Source: an uncultured Clostridiaceae bacterium
GTDB taxonomy: Bacteria; Bacillota; Clostridia; TANB77; CAG-508
Length of the DNA stretch: 64,000 bases
Reading direction: 5' to 3'
Assembly: GCA_947642455.1 (NCBI GenBank)
Contig: CANRSN010000004.1
Location: 1-64,000, forward strand
In this document: positions 18,232 through 25,851 of the stretch, one piece after another
How the letters are laid out: every line of letters begins with the position of its first letter
Position numbering within the stretch: the stretch's first letter is position 1
Program-made: the position numbers and the translations under genes
The notes under the pieces: model-generated
What the model saw: the letters and a program-made list of their open reading frames with translations, nothing else
Database searches by the model: none
Told to the model about the DNA's origin: nothing

Positions 18232-18354
18232 ACCCCATGGTCTGTATAATATGCTCCTAAGCCAGCTTTTTCTATTTCTTCAGGGCAAACTCCATCGGTT
18301 AATTGGTGAACTATAGTTCCAACCATTTCTAAGTGTGCAAGTTCTTTTGTTCCA
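18232..18354 (-). CDS. cotJC: cotJC piece 2 of 3 (middle part)
   Basis: On the minus strand, from TGGAACAAAAGAA at 18354, the frame reads GTKELAHLEMVGTIVHQLTD, then PEEIEKAGLGAYYTDHG, ending at the CCATGGGGT junction, after which a stop appears within the element. ELAHLEM holds the E-x-x-H metal ligands of the CotJC/Mn-catalase fold, so neither flanking piece alone could form the active site. It joins in frame to piece 1 (33244) and piece 3 (11153). Confidence 0.92.
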
Positions 18355-18416
18355 TGATGATGTCAATTACAAAAAATCTAGTACTATTGGCTGTAAAATA
18401 CTATAAATTTAAATAA

Positions 18417-18453
18417 GTTCACTTGGTGAATTAAACTAGTACACTAAGTGAAC
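18417..18453. repeat. Two copies of a short palindromic motif (GTNCAC-N3-GTGAAC type)
   Basis: GTTCACTTGGTGAA (18417-18430) and GTACACTAAGTGAAC (18439-18453). Three more copies lie at 19310-19324, 19431-19445 and 19526-19540. All five bracket the type III toxin-antitoxin locus and look like operator or recombination accessory sites. Confidence 0.5.
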
Positions 18454-18561
18454 TGATTAAGTTTATTTTCGTTTTAAATTATTATAACTTATAATTTACT
18501 GTTGTTTTTTATTATTGCCCATATGTGCAATTTCTGCACATATGATATTTTTTATTCCTTA

Positions 18562-19035
18562 TTATTTTAACAAAATATTTCTCATTTCAACAATATTATA
18601 AAATGGAATATGTATGTCTTCTTCTGCAAGTCTCACAACTCTTAATGCAGTAGTTATAATTTCGTTTTTTACTACTGCCGGTATTTCTACATCTATATTT
18701 GAATTTGTATATTTCTCTAATATATATTCTTCTGTTGTTGGAAATATATTTTGTATTAAAAATACAGCTTTTTTACCTAATACATTACCAAAAACAAAAT
18801 TATATACTGGTTTATTTCCAATTTTTAATTTTTTATTATCATATATCTTTTTATATTTATCATATTTAGTCGATATTGGAACAAACCATATTATTTCTTT
18901 GTTTTTTCTATCTCTAAAGCAAAAGTAGCAAGGTCTTTTATTTCCGCATTCTTTGTTTTCCATCAATTTATAATCTTTAAATATATCAAAAAACTCATCT
19001 TTTATAAAATAAAATTTTCCATCTTCTATTATCAT
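18562..19035 (-). CDS. Type III toxin (ToxN/CptN-like endoribonuclease)
   Basis: 157 residues with the family's ordered features: an N-terminal strand, KRPCYFCF near residue 33, WFVPIS followed by a KYDKYKKIY segment, then GNVLGKKAVFLIQNIFPTTEEYI. Toxins of this type cut cellular mRNA and are held inactive by RNA units of the upstream repeat array. On the minus strand it is preceded by promoter, two 48-nt tandem repeats and a hairpin terminator, exactly the order of type III loci. RBS AGGAG precedes the ATG. Confidence 0.8.
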   Translation of the reverse strand: MIIEDGKFYFIKDEFFDIFKDYKLMENKECGNKRPCYFCFRDRKNKEIIWFVPISTKYDKYKKIYDNKKLKIGNKPVYNFVFGNVLGKKAVFLIQNIFPTTEEYILEKYTNSNIDVEIPAVVKNEIITTALRVVRLAEEDIHIPFYNIVEMRNILLK

Positions 19036-19062
19036 TATTATTTAACTCCTTTTATGAAAATA

Positions 19063-19091
19063 TGGGATCTAAATTAATTTTATAGACCCCA
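19063..19091 (-). terminator. Attenuating terminator between the antitoxin RNA array and the toxin
   Basis: TGGGGTCTA...TAGATCCCA stem. In type III systems this hairpin limits toxin transcription so that antitoxin RNA is in excess. Confidence 0.65.
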
Positions 19092-19107
19092 CATTTTACT
19101 ATAATTA

Positions 19108-19211
19108 ACATTTTTCCACCTGCACATTTATATCTCGCAAGCAGGGTTGCGGTTCACATTTTTTCACCTATCCATTTATTCGACGCAAATAGGGTTGCGA
19201 CTCACATTTTT
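19108..19211 (-). ncRNA. Antitoxin RNA array (ToxI/CptI-like), two 48-nt repeats plus a partial
   Basis: 19108-19155 and 19156-19203 are tandem repeats sharing ACATTTTT, CACCT, CATTTAT, CGCAA and AGGGTTGCG, with a third partial unit (19204-19211). Tandem arrays of about two 45-50-nt units directly upstream of the toxin are typical of the CptIN branch. The toxin is expected to process the array and bind each unit. Confidence 0.75.
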
Positions 19212-19250
19212 AATTATAGTAGATATTAAATATCCACTACTATTATATTC

Positions 19251-19279
19251 ATTATAAGTTATTTTATTTGCAAAATCAA
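19251..19279 (-). promoter_or_regulatory. Promoter of the type III toxin-antitoxin locus
   Basis: On the minus strand TTGATT (19279-19274) and TATAAT (19256-19251), spacer 17 bp, directed into the repeat array. Confidence 0.7.
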
Positions 19280-19309
19280 TACTTTTTAACAAATTTTCAT
19301 AAATTCTAA

Positions 19310-19637
19310 GTACACAAAGTGAGCTTGTTCTATTTTGGAACAAGCTCAAAATTTTTGTAATTTGTATTATTATAACTAGTTATCGAGGATTCCTCGGTAA
19401 CTGTTTTACAAAATTTCAGAAAATTTTTTAGTACACTTGGTGTACTTTTGCCTAAAATGAGTGAACTTTTTTAATTTTTTAGTTCACTATTTTCAATTTC
19501 AACGAAGAATAGCGTGGTTGAGCCAGTTCACCCAGTGAATTTCTACATCATATTTGCTTAAAATTTTTGTTCTTTTATTAACTCTTGAAGGCTTACCATT
19601 CAATGTGTATAGGCGATGTGTGAGCACTCGCTTTCCT
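19310..19637. repeat. Structured non-coding interval with hairpins, palindromes and copy 2 of the 84-bp inverted repeat
   Basis: Holds GAGCTTGTTC...GAACAAGCTC (19321-19347, a near-perfect terminator stem), GTTATCGAGG...CCTCGGTAAC (19379-19401), three copies of the GTNCAC...GTGAAC palindrome (19310-19324, 19431-19445, 19526-19540), and the 84-bp repeat copy at 19554-19637 that matches 9621-9704 in reverse complement. No gene is evident from 19212 to 19827. Confidence 0.55.
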
Positions 19638-19827
19638 GCCTTTAGTATTTAACTTAGTTTACTCGCTCAAAATGTATTTATGTTTCCTTAATTAAATATA
19701 CTTATTCTTAAATCCTCTTAACTGAAAAATAATGTGCTTTTAAAATCTAGTCAAGGTTGTGCGATAGCACATGAATTTTAACCTTGACTTGATTTTATAA
19801 AGCATATTAGAATTATGGTTAATGGAT

Positions 19828-20968
19828 TTATGTTTTTTCAACTCTATACATAGTTATAGCATATAGTGGTATAGAGACAGTGACTATTAATAGTAATACT
19901 TTAAAATAAACAATATTGTTTATTAACCCTATAATTAGCATTAATAGAAATCCTATTATTCTGCCTAATTCCATGAAAAAATCTATAAAAGTGTGATATT
20001 CTACTATCCATTTTTCTATATTAACTTCTCTAACAATATTATCAGTTTTTATCTTAAACATAACTTCTAGTATATATACAGTTATACTATATGTAAAATT
20101 ATATATTACTAATGTTGTTTTATTTATATTTAATAATAAACCAATAACACCTAATACAGCTAGTAATGAACAGAAAATTAATAATGATTTTAACGATTTC
20201 CTTTGATAAAATTTATTAAATAAATATAACGATATAATTGTACAAATGGAAAATAATGTTGTTAATATACCTAAATTTAAAGATGTTTTAAAAGTCATAA
20301 TTGTTATGATAATTACTAATACCCTAATTGTATCCATCATTACACCATATAAGAAGGATAATTTATATACTTGTTTTAGCTTTTCCTTTAATCTCAAACT
20401 TACTTACATCAATATACAATGAAATTATCATTTGAAATAAAGTTAACACAAATATGTATATTGAAATGCTTGTAAAAGATGTTAATTCTATTGATGTTCC
20501 TAGTATAATCGGAATTATTATATGAATTAATTTACTTAATATTCTTTTTGCTGTCATATAACTTTCTCGATTATCATTATCTACTATCTCCATATTCATT
20601 ACATCGTGTGCTGACCAATATAAACTCTCTGCTATTCCATAAAATATTGCAATAACTATAAAGTATTGGCTTATTTTTTCTTTAAATAAAACGATTAATA
20701 ATATATATACTGACTTTATTACAATACCAAATCTATAAATGATAACTCTTTTTTGAGGTTTGCTTTTCATTACATTTCCTAATAAAAAACTACCTAATGC
20801 TAATAATGCATATAAAATTATATAATATATAGATACTTGCACTATATTTTCATTTGATATTTGTAAGAAATATGCAACTAAAAAAGTTTCTCCAAATAAA
20901 CTTACTATACTATTAGTTAAATCACAAGTCATCAATGCTCTAGCACTTTTACTTATTTTATTTTTCAT
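19828..20968 (-). pseudogene. MFS-type transporter broken by one frameshift
   Basis: The upstream frame (20968-20363) has about six membrane helices and an MFS-like loop; the downstream frame (to 19828) has six more. One extra G in AAAGGAAAAG near 20383 separates them; without it the sequence reads FEIKEKLKQVYKLSF. The combined product would be about 379 residues, the usual size of a 12-helix MFS permease. Substrate unknown. The error does not follow the C-before-GG pattern. Confidence 0.65.
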
Positions 20969-21065
20969 AATTATTTTTCATTTCTATACTTCTTGCGTAA
21001 CTACATATTTTTTCTTAGTATTAAAACTTTTTATATACTATCACAAATTAATAGATTTTAGTAGT

Positions 21066-21099
21066 ATTTTTAGAAAAAAGGGAAATAAAAGGGAATTGA
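21066..21099 (+). repeat. 34-nt repeat shared with element B
   Basis: ATTTTTAGAAAAAAGGGAAA and following bases match 14267-14300 at about 30 of 34 positions. In both elements it lies a few hundred bases upstream of a small ORF and a large serine recombinase. Confidence 0.5.
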
Positions 21100-21216
21100 T
21101 TTTATAAATTGCTCACCATATAATGTTAGCATAGAAAAAATATAAATTTGCTCAAGACAAGTTTGTCTTGGGTATTTTTTTATGCTTTTCTCATAAATTT
21201 TAAAGAGGCGATTTAT

Positions 21217-21360
21217 ATGTTGTTAGAAGAATATAATATTGAAAATACTAAAGTAAAATTTTATGATGATTATATTGTAGAAGATATAAATACTCAAAAA
21301 GAATATATAAATAGTGTTATTGTTAATTTAATAAGAAAAATAAATCCTTCTTTGTTGTAA
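21217..21360 (+). CDS. Small protein before the recombinase (47 residues)
   Basis: ATG 21217 preceded by AAAGAGGCG. Acidic N-terminal half, helical C-terminal half (YINSVIVNLIRKI). Conserved position upstream of a recombinase as in element B. Upstream in-frame extension lacks an RBS. Function unknown; possibly a directionality or regulatory factor. Confidence 0.5.
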   Translation: MLLEEYNIENTKVKFYDDYIVEDINTQKEYINSVIVNLIRKINPSLL

Positions 21361-21423
21361 TTTGTTACAATTACAGATATAATAAGGCTAAGTTAAAGAC
21401 AAGTTACAAGGAAAGGAGGAATT

Positions 21424-22983
21424 GTGCAAAATGGCACATATGCAATATATTTAAGAAAATCAAGAGAGGATATAGAATCTGAAAAATATGGAGAAGGCGA
21501 AACTTTAGCAAGACATGAGAAAATTTTAACTACTTTAGCTGAAAAGCGAGACTTACAGATTTCCAAAATCTATCGAGAAGTTGTAAGTGGCGAAACAATT
21601 AGTGAAAGAAAAGAAATGCAAAAACTTCTTAAAGATGTTGAAAATGAAAAGTGGACTGGTGTTTTAGTTGTTGAAGTAGAGAGGTTAGCTCGTGGTGATA
21701 CTGCTGATCAAGGTAGAGTTTCAAAAGCTTTTAAATATTCTCATACAAAAATTATTACACCTGTTAAAACATATGACCCAGATAATGAATTTGATGAAGA
21801 GTATTTTGAGTTTGGCTTATTTATGTCTAGGAGAGAATATAAAACAATAAATAGGCGTCTGCAAAAGGGGAGAGAGGTTTCTGTTTCTGAAGGTAAGTTT
21901 GTAGGAAATATTGCTCCTTTTGGATATGATAGAGTGAAGCTAAAAGATTCCAAAGGATACACTTTGTCTATTAATCAAGATGAAGCACCAATTGTTGAAG
22001 AAATTTTTAGATTATATACTTTTGAAAATAATACTATAAATTCAGTTGTAAAACAATTAAATGATATGAATTTAAAACCTAGAATTTCTAATGAGTGGAC
22101 TATTTCTTCTGTAAAAGATATTCTTTCTAATCCTACCTATATTGGAAAAATCGTATGGAATAGAAGGAAACAGAAAAAGAAAACGAAAAATGGACATTTT
22201 ATCATTAGTAGACCTCGTAATCCAGATTATCTAATTTATGATGGATTACATAAACCTATTATTGATAATAAAACTTGGGAGTTAGTACAAGAAAAAAGAA
22301 AACAAAATGCTCCAAAAGTTAAACATATCCATCAAATTCAAAATCCGTTAGTTGGACTTATATTTTGTGAAAAATGTGGTAAGCCTATGCAACGAAGACC
22401 TTATACAAAAGCTGACAAGCCTGCAACACTTATATGTTCTAATTCAAAATGTGATAATGTAAGTTCTAAACTTTATATAGTAGAGAACAAAATAATCGAA
22501 AGCTTAAAAATATGGCTTGAAAATTATAAAGTAGATTATGAATTAAGAGATAATTCTAACACAGACAATAATAAAATAATAGAAAAATCTATTGTTTCTA
22601 CTAAGAAAGATTTAGAAAAGGAAAATTCTAAGCTTAATAAGATCTATGACTTTTTAGAAAATGGTATTTATAGCAAAGATGAATTTATAAATCGTTCAAA
22701 AGCTATAAAAGACAATATTGAAAGTTTAGAAAATAAATTAAAAGAATATAATAAACTATTAAATAAAAATAATCAAATGAAAAATGAAAAAGATACCATG
22801 ATACCTAAATTAGAAAATGTTATAGATTTATATGATAAGTTAGAAACTGCTGAAGATAAGAACATTTTGTTAAACAGCATAATTGCAAAAGTTACCTATT
22901 TAAAAACAGAAAAAGCGATAAAAAGTGATTCTGACCCAACTAATTTTGAATTACATATATACCCTAAAATATCTAAAATTTAA
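21424..22983 (+). CDS. Large serine recombinase 1 of element A
   Basis: 519 residues; GTG start after AAAGGAGGAATT. Resolvase-type catalytic domain with AIYLRKSRED (nucleophile Ser), GETLARHE and VVEVERLARGD; then the recombinase domain (FGYDR, PTYIGKIVW) and a zinc ribbon (CEKCGKPM...C-x4-C) with a coiled coil at the C-terminus. It is intact. Its 3' end meets the 3' end of the second recombinase; the 30-nt gap contains an inverted repeat that may terminate both. Confidence 0.92.
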   Translation: MQNGTYAIYLRKSREDIESEKYGEGETLARHEKILTTLAEKRDLQISKIYREVVSGETISERKEMQKLLKDVENEKWTGVLVVEVERLARGDTADQGRVSKAFKYSHTKIITPVKTYDPDNEFDEEYFEFGLFMSRREYKTINRRLQKGREVSVSEGKFVGNIAPFGYDRVKLKDSKGYTLSINQDEAPIVEEIFRLYTFENNTINSVVKQLNDMNLKPRISNEWTISSVKDILSNPTYIGKIVWNRRKQKKKTKNGHFIISRPRNPDYLIYDGLHKPIIDNKTWELVQEKRKQNAPKVKHIHQIQNPLVGLIFCEKCGKPMQRRPYTKADKPATLICSNSKCDNVSSKLYIVENKIIESLKIWLENYKVDYELRDNSNTDNNKIIEKSIVSTKKDLEKENSKLNKIYDFLENGIYSKDEFINRSKAIKDNIESLENKLKEYNKLLNKNNQMKNEKDTMIPKLENVIDLYDKLETAEDKNILLNSIIAKVTYLKTEKAIKSDSDPTNFELHIYPKISKI

Positions 22984-23044
22984 CATTTTACAGTCAATAG
23001 CTAATTGTAATCACTATCTTTGGCTATTGACATCATCAAGGAAC
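22984..23044. other. Tail-to-tail junction carrying an att-like arm
   Basis: 23026-23044 read on the minus strand is GTTCCTTGATGATGTCAAT, which matches the element A end at 18349-18367 at 18 of 19 positions. Weaker similarity continues for about 40 nt (CTATTG-x-CTGTAAAAT). The gap also holds a stem GTCAATAGC...GCTATTGAC. The two arms are in opposite orientation. Confidence 0.6.
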
Positions 23045-24642
23045 ACATTCTTCAGTACCAACGGAGTAAGTGATATGACACCATCATAATTTTTAAAGAA
23101 AGGGGTGCTATACCCCTTGATATAAAAGTCAAATTCATTCTTACTTTTTACAACGACTTTTTCTAAAACTTCCTTGCATATTTCATCACTTGTATTTTGA
23201 AAATCTAAAATATCATTCATTGACTTTTCAACGTTTTGTAGTAAAGTTTCTTTGTTATTTAAAAGTTCTTGTTTGTTCTGTATGCTTTCTAGTTCTTTAT
23301 TAACTAAAATTAATTCATTTTCTAATTGCTCTTTTTGCTCTTTTAGTTCATCTTCTGTAATTACTTCATTGATACATAAGGTAATAGCTTTTTTTATCTG
23401 TGATTCTAATTTTTCTTTTCTTTGACAAATTCTTTCTTCATCTGTATTTAAAGAAGCACTTTTTTTTATTATAGACGAAATAACTTTTATGGTGCTATTA
23501 ACAATTCCTTGTTTATCTTCTGTTGTTATTTTCTTCATTAATTGATTAAATGAATTTAAAACTATATCATTATTTACATTATCATTATCACAACCTATGT
23601 AATCGTTTTGCGAATTTATATGTTTTTTTCCGTATTTATGTTTTTCAGCACAAATCCACGACCTCCTTATTGTTCCATCACTTCTTTTTCTATTATCTCC
23701 TTTAACATACATACACCCACAACTTGCACATTTCAATTTTCCAGATAAAGCATATCTATTTGAATGTTTAGAGCCATCAACATTAGATTTTTCTTTTCTT
23801 CTAGCCATTTCTTCTTGTACTTTGTTAAAAGTTTCTTTATCAATAATAGGTTCGTGATGATTTTCTATTTTTACAAATTCTCGTTCTCCTTTATTATACT
23901 TTTTACTATGTGATAGAAAATCAGGAGTATAAGTCTTTTGTTGAATTAAATCTCCACAATATTTTTCATTTTTTAGTATCTTATACACTGAAGCATTAGT
24001 CCACTTATTACCACCACGTTTAGTTTTTATTCCTTCTTCTTGTAATTCCTTAGCAATAAGATGAGCTCCCTTACCCTCAATTAAATATTTGTGAAAGATA
24101 CTTCTTATTATTGGTGCTTCATCTTCATTAACAGTCATTTGACCTTTTACTATATTATATCCTAGCATAGTATTAGAACCAAACACAACACCATTTTTCA
24201 TACTAACAGATTGTCCATTAACAACCTTTTCAGATGTTTGGCGACTTTCATCTTGTGCAAAAGTAGCAAGTAAACCTAGTCTTAATTCAGCATCATTATC
24301 AAACGACTTTATTCCATCTGTTATAAATCTTACTTCAATATTTCTTTGTTTTAATTCTCTCACAAACCCAACAGAGTCTAAAATATTTCGTGCAAAACGA
24401 CTTACAGACTTTGTAAAAATGACATCGAATTTACCCATTTTGCTATCTAATATCATTCTATTAAATTCATCACGTTTTTTTATGTTTGTTCCTGTAATTC
24501 CCTCATCAGCATAAATCCCAACAAATTCTAGTTCTTTGTCATTTGAAATATATTCATCAAAATATTTCTTTTGATTTTCCAATGAATGTAATTGATTTTC
24601 TTTATCTGTTGAAACTCTACAATATGCTACTGCTCTTTTCAT
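23014..24642 (-). CDS. Large serine recombinase 2 of element A
   Basis: 542 residues. Catalytic domain VAYCRVSTDKE (nucleophile Ser), SLENQ, FTKSVSRFARN and DESRQ; recombinase domain (LGYNI, KNEKYCGDL); zinc ribbon (CASCGCMYVKGD...C); and a long coiled-coil C-terminus. Intact. The last codons coincide with the att-like arm, so the gene may end at a former or present recombination site. It is translationally coupled to the small ORF at 24617-24796. Confidence 0.92.
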   Translation of the reverse strand: MKRAVAYCRVSTDKENQLHSLENQKKYFDEYISNDKELEFVGIYADEGITGTNIKKRDEFNRMILDSKMGKFDVIFTKSVSRFARNILDSVGFVRELKQRNIEVRFITDGIKSFDNDAELRLGLLATFAQDESRQTSEKVVNGQSVSMKNGVVFGSNTMLGYNIVKGQMTVNEDEAPIIRSIFHKYLIEGKGAHLIAKELQEEGIKTKRGGNKWTNASVYKILKNEKYCGDLIQQKTYTPDFLSHSKKYNKGEREFVKIENHHEPIIDKETFNKVQEEMARRKEKSNVDGSKHSNRYALSGKLKCASCGCMYVKGDNRKRSDGTIRRSWICAEKHKYGKKHINSQNDYIGCDNDNVNNDIVLNSFNQLMKKITTEDKQGIVNSTIKVISSIIKKSASLNTDEERICQRKEKLESQIKKAITLCINEVITEDELKEQKEQLENELILVNKELESIQNKQELLNNKETLLQNVEKSMNDILDFQNTSDEICKEVLEKVVVKSKNEFDFYIKGYSTPFFKNYDGVISLTPLVLKNVFLDDVNSQR

Positions 24643-24796
24643 CTTTTTTTACTTCCTTTTCTATAATATTTTTTTCATATATTTGTTCAAATTCTTTTAT
24701 AGCAACGTTTGTTTGTTCTTCTGTTAGCAAGCCTTTTGAACAAAGTTCTTTTACAATTCCTTTTTGTAAGTTTAACAAAAGTGTTTTGTTTTTCAT
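24617..24796 (-). CDS. Small helical protein overlapping the recombinase start (59 residues)
   Basis: Its 3' end overlaps the first 26 nt of recombinase 2 in another frame, implying translational coupling. The sequence (LSKGLL-type turn: ELCSKGLLTEEQTN) resembles short SHOCT-like domains that accompany recombinases. Start at ATG 24796; the RBS is weak. Confidence 0.55.
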   Translation of the reverse strand: MKNKTLLLNLQKGIVKELCSKGLLTEEQTNVAIKEFEQIYEKNIIEKEVKKDEKSSSIL

Positions 24797-24975
24797 TTAA
24801 ACCATACGCTCCTAAATAGGTATAGTTAATAATATTTTATTCAAACAATACCATTCTAAAAGTTATCTATTAAAGTATATTGGTATCTAAAAACACTTAT
24901 GCTAATATTTAAGCAATATAAATTTAGCATCGTTTTTATTAATTGTCAAATATTTAACTACCCATAAGATTCGTC

Positions 24976-25009
24976 ATATGGTAATATGGTAATTTTGTAA
25001 TATGGTAAT
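24976..25009. repeat. Three direct copies of ATATGGTAAT
   Basis: Copies at 24976-24985, 24984-24993 and 25000-25009 in the 340-nt non-coding interval between recombinase 2 and the DUF3102/Rep genes. They resemble small iterons. Nothing else is seen between 24797 and 25139. Confidence 0.45.
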
Positions 25010-25139
25010 ATCGTATTAATATGCAAGAATACATATTATACTTTAAAATTACTTTATTTGCCTTTTGGATACAAATATATTATTTTTTATTTGTTTTAGT
25101 TGCTTTCTTAGCCACTAAAGATATTTCGTGTTACTTACA

Positions 25140-25847
25140 TTATGCTTCAACTCCTTTATTAGCTTTGTTTTCTTCTGCAACTGCTTTATCTAACAATCCG
25201 CCAATAAGTTCTTCAAACTCATCTATTACTTCTAATTCAATAACCCACTTAGCGAATAACTTATCATTATTTAATATTTTCTGTACTTCTTTTAATGATT
25301 CATACATTTCACTTCTAGCCCATTCAGATGCTTTATAGCATTCTACAACCCCATTTTCAAGAATTTCTTTTTCTTCATCAAGCAACCCATCATATATTTC
25401 ATTATTAAGATTTTTCTTATATGGTGGAATTTTATACGACATTCTTTCCATAAATTTATTGACTTTCTCAAGCATTTTTTCATCTTCTACAACATTCTCA
25501 ACTTCTTTTACAGTCATATTGTCTAAGTCATTGTTATTTATGATTTTTTCTCTGCTTTCCGCTTCAATTCCAGTTAATGCTAACAACTTTTTCATTCCTA
25601 GATTTCCAACTGCGTGGAAATCTGGAAATTCTTTAGCAACTTTCATAAAGTTATAAGCTGTGCTTTTACTGTAATTTACTTCGTTTTCTAACCAATTTTG
25701 GAATTCTCCATAAGGTATATTTTCCTTAACTTCTAACATAGTTCTTCCAATTTCTACAATACTTTGTACTGTTTGCCCTGTTAGAATTTTTACTTTAGCT
25801 GTCTTTTCGGCTAAGTTAAATTGTTGTAATTCTTTTGAATTATCCAT
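25140..25847 (-). CDS. DUF3102-family protein
   Basis: 235 residues from ATG 25847 (AAAGGAGAA upstream; an earlier in-frame ATG overlaps the previous gene). The N-terminal half shows the DUF3102 pattern: VQSIVEIGRTMLEVKENIPYGEF...NYSKSTAYNFMKVAKEF, a helix-rich DNA-binding-like region found in plasmids and conjugative elements. It starts 4 nt after the Rep-like gene's stop, so the two form one operon, possibly replication/partition of the excised element. Confidence 0.75.
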   Translation of the reverse strand: MDNSKELQQFNLAEKTAKVKILTGQTVQSIVEIGRTMLEVKENIPYGEFQNWLENEVNYSKSTAYNFMKVAKEFPDFHAVGNLGMKKLLALTGIEAESREKIINNNDLDNMTVKEVENVVEDEKMLEKVNKFMERMSYKIPPYKKNLNNEIYDGLLDEEKEILENGVVECYKASEWARSEMYESLKEVQKILNNDKLFAKWVIELEVIDEFEELIGGLLDKAVAEENKANKGVEA

Positions 25848-25851
25848 AATA

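Larger units (their letters stand above)
11146..18239. mobile_element. Element B: about 7.1-kb integrative element inside cotJC
   Basis: Bounded by direct repeats ACCCCATG (11146-11153 and 18232-18239). Placing the two element ends side by side makes a pseudo-palindrome: 22 nt at 18215-18236 and the reverse complement of 11155-11176 match at 18 of 22 positions around a central ATGT, as expected of a large-serine-recombinase attP site. Cargo: repL, truncated mobV, DUF1653, cupin, broken deoxyribosyltransferase, HTH protein, serine recombinase with one frameshift, VbhA-Fic, pseudo-Fic. The content suggests a RepL/MobV plasmid captured by a recombinase module. Confidence 0.85.

Noticed and set aside
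19108..19211. Tandem 48-nt repeats as a CRISPR array
   Set aside because: Repeats are directly adjacent without unique spacers, only two full units, and they sit before a ToxN-like gene with a terminator between; they fit an antitoxin RNA array.
13589..20968. All frameshifts in the accessory region following the C-before-Gly pattern
   Set aside because: The deoxyribosyltransferase-like gene (one base deletion near 13903), the MFS gene (extra G near 20383) and the kinase fragment near 9943 do not fit, so the pattern is limited to six sites in five reading frames' worth of genes.
25021..25338. Plus-strand ORF of 105 codons
   Set aside because: Overlaps the DUF3102 gene on the other strand, has no RBS and a Ser/Thr/Asn composition typical of a shadow frame.
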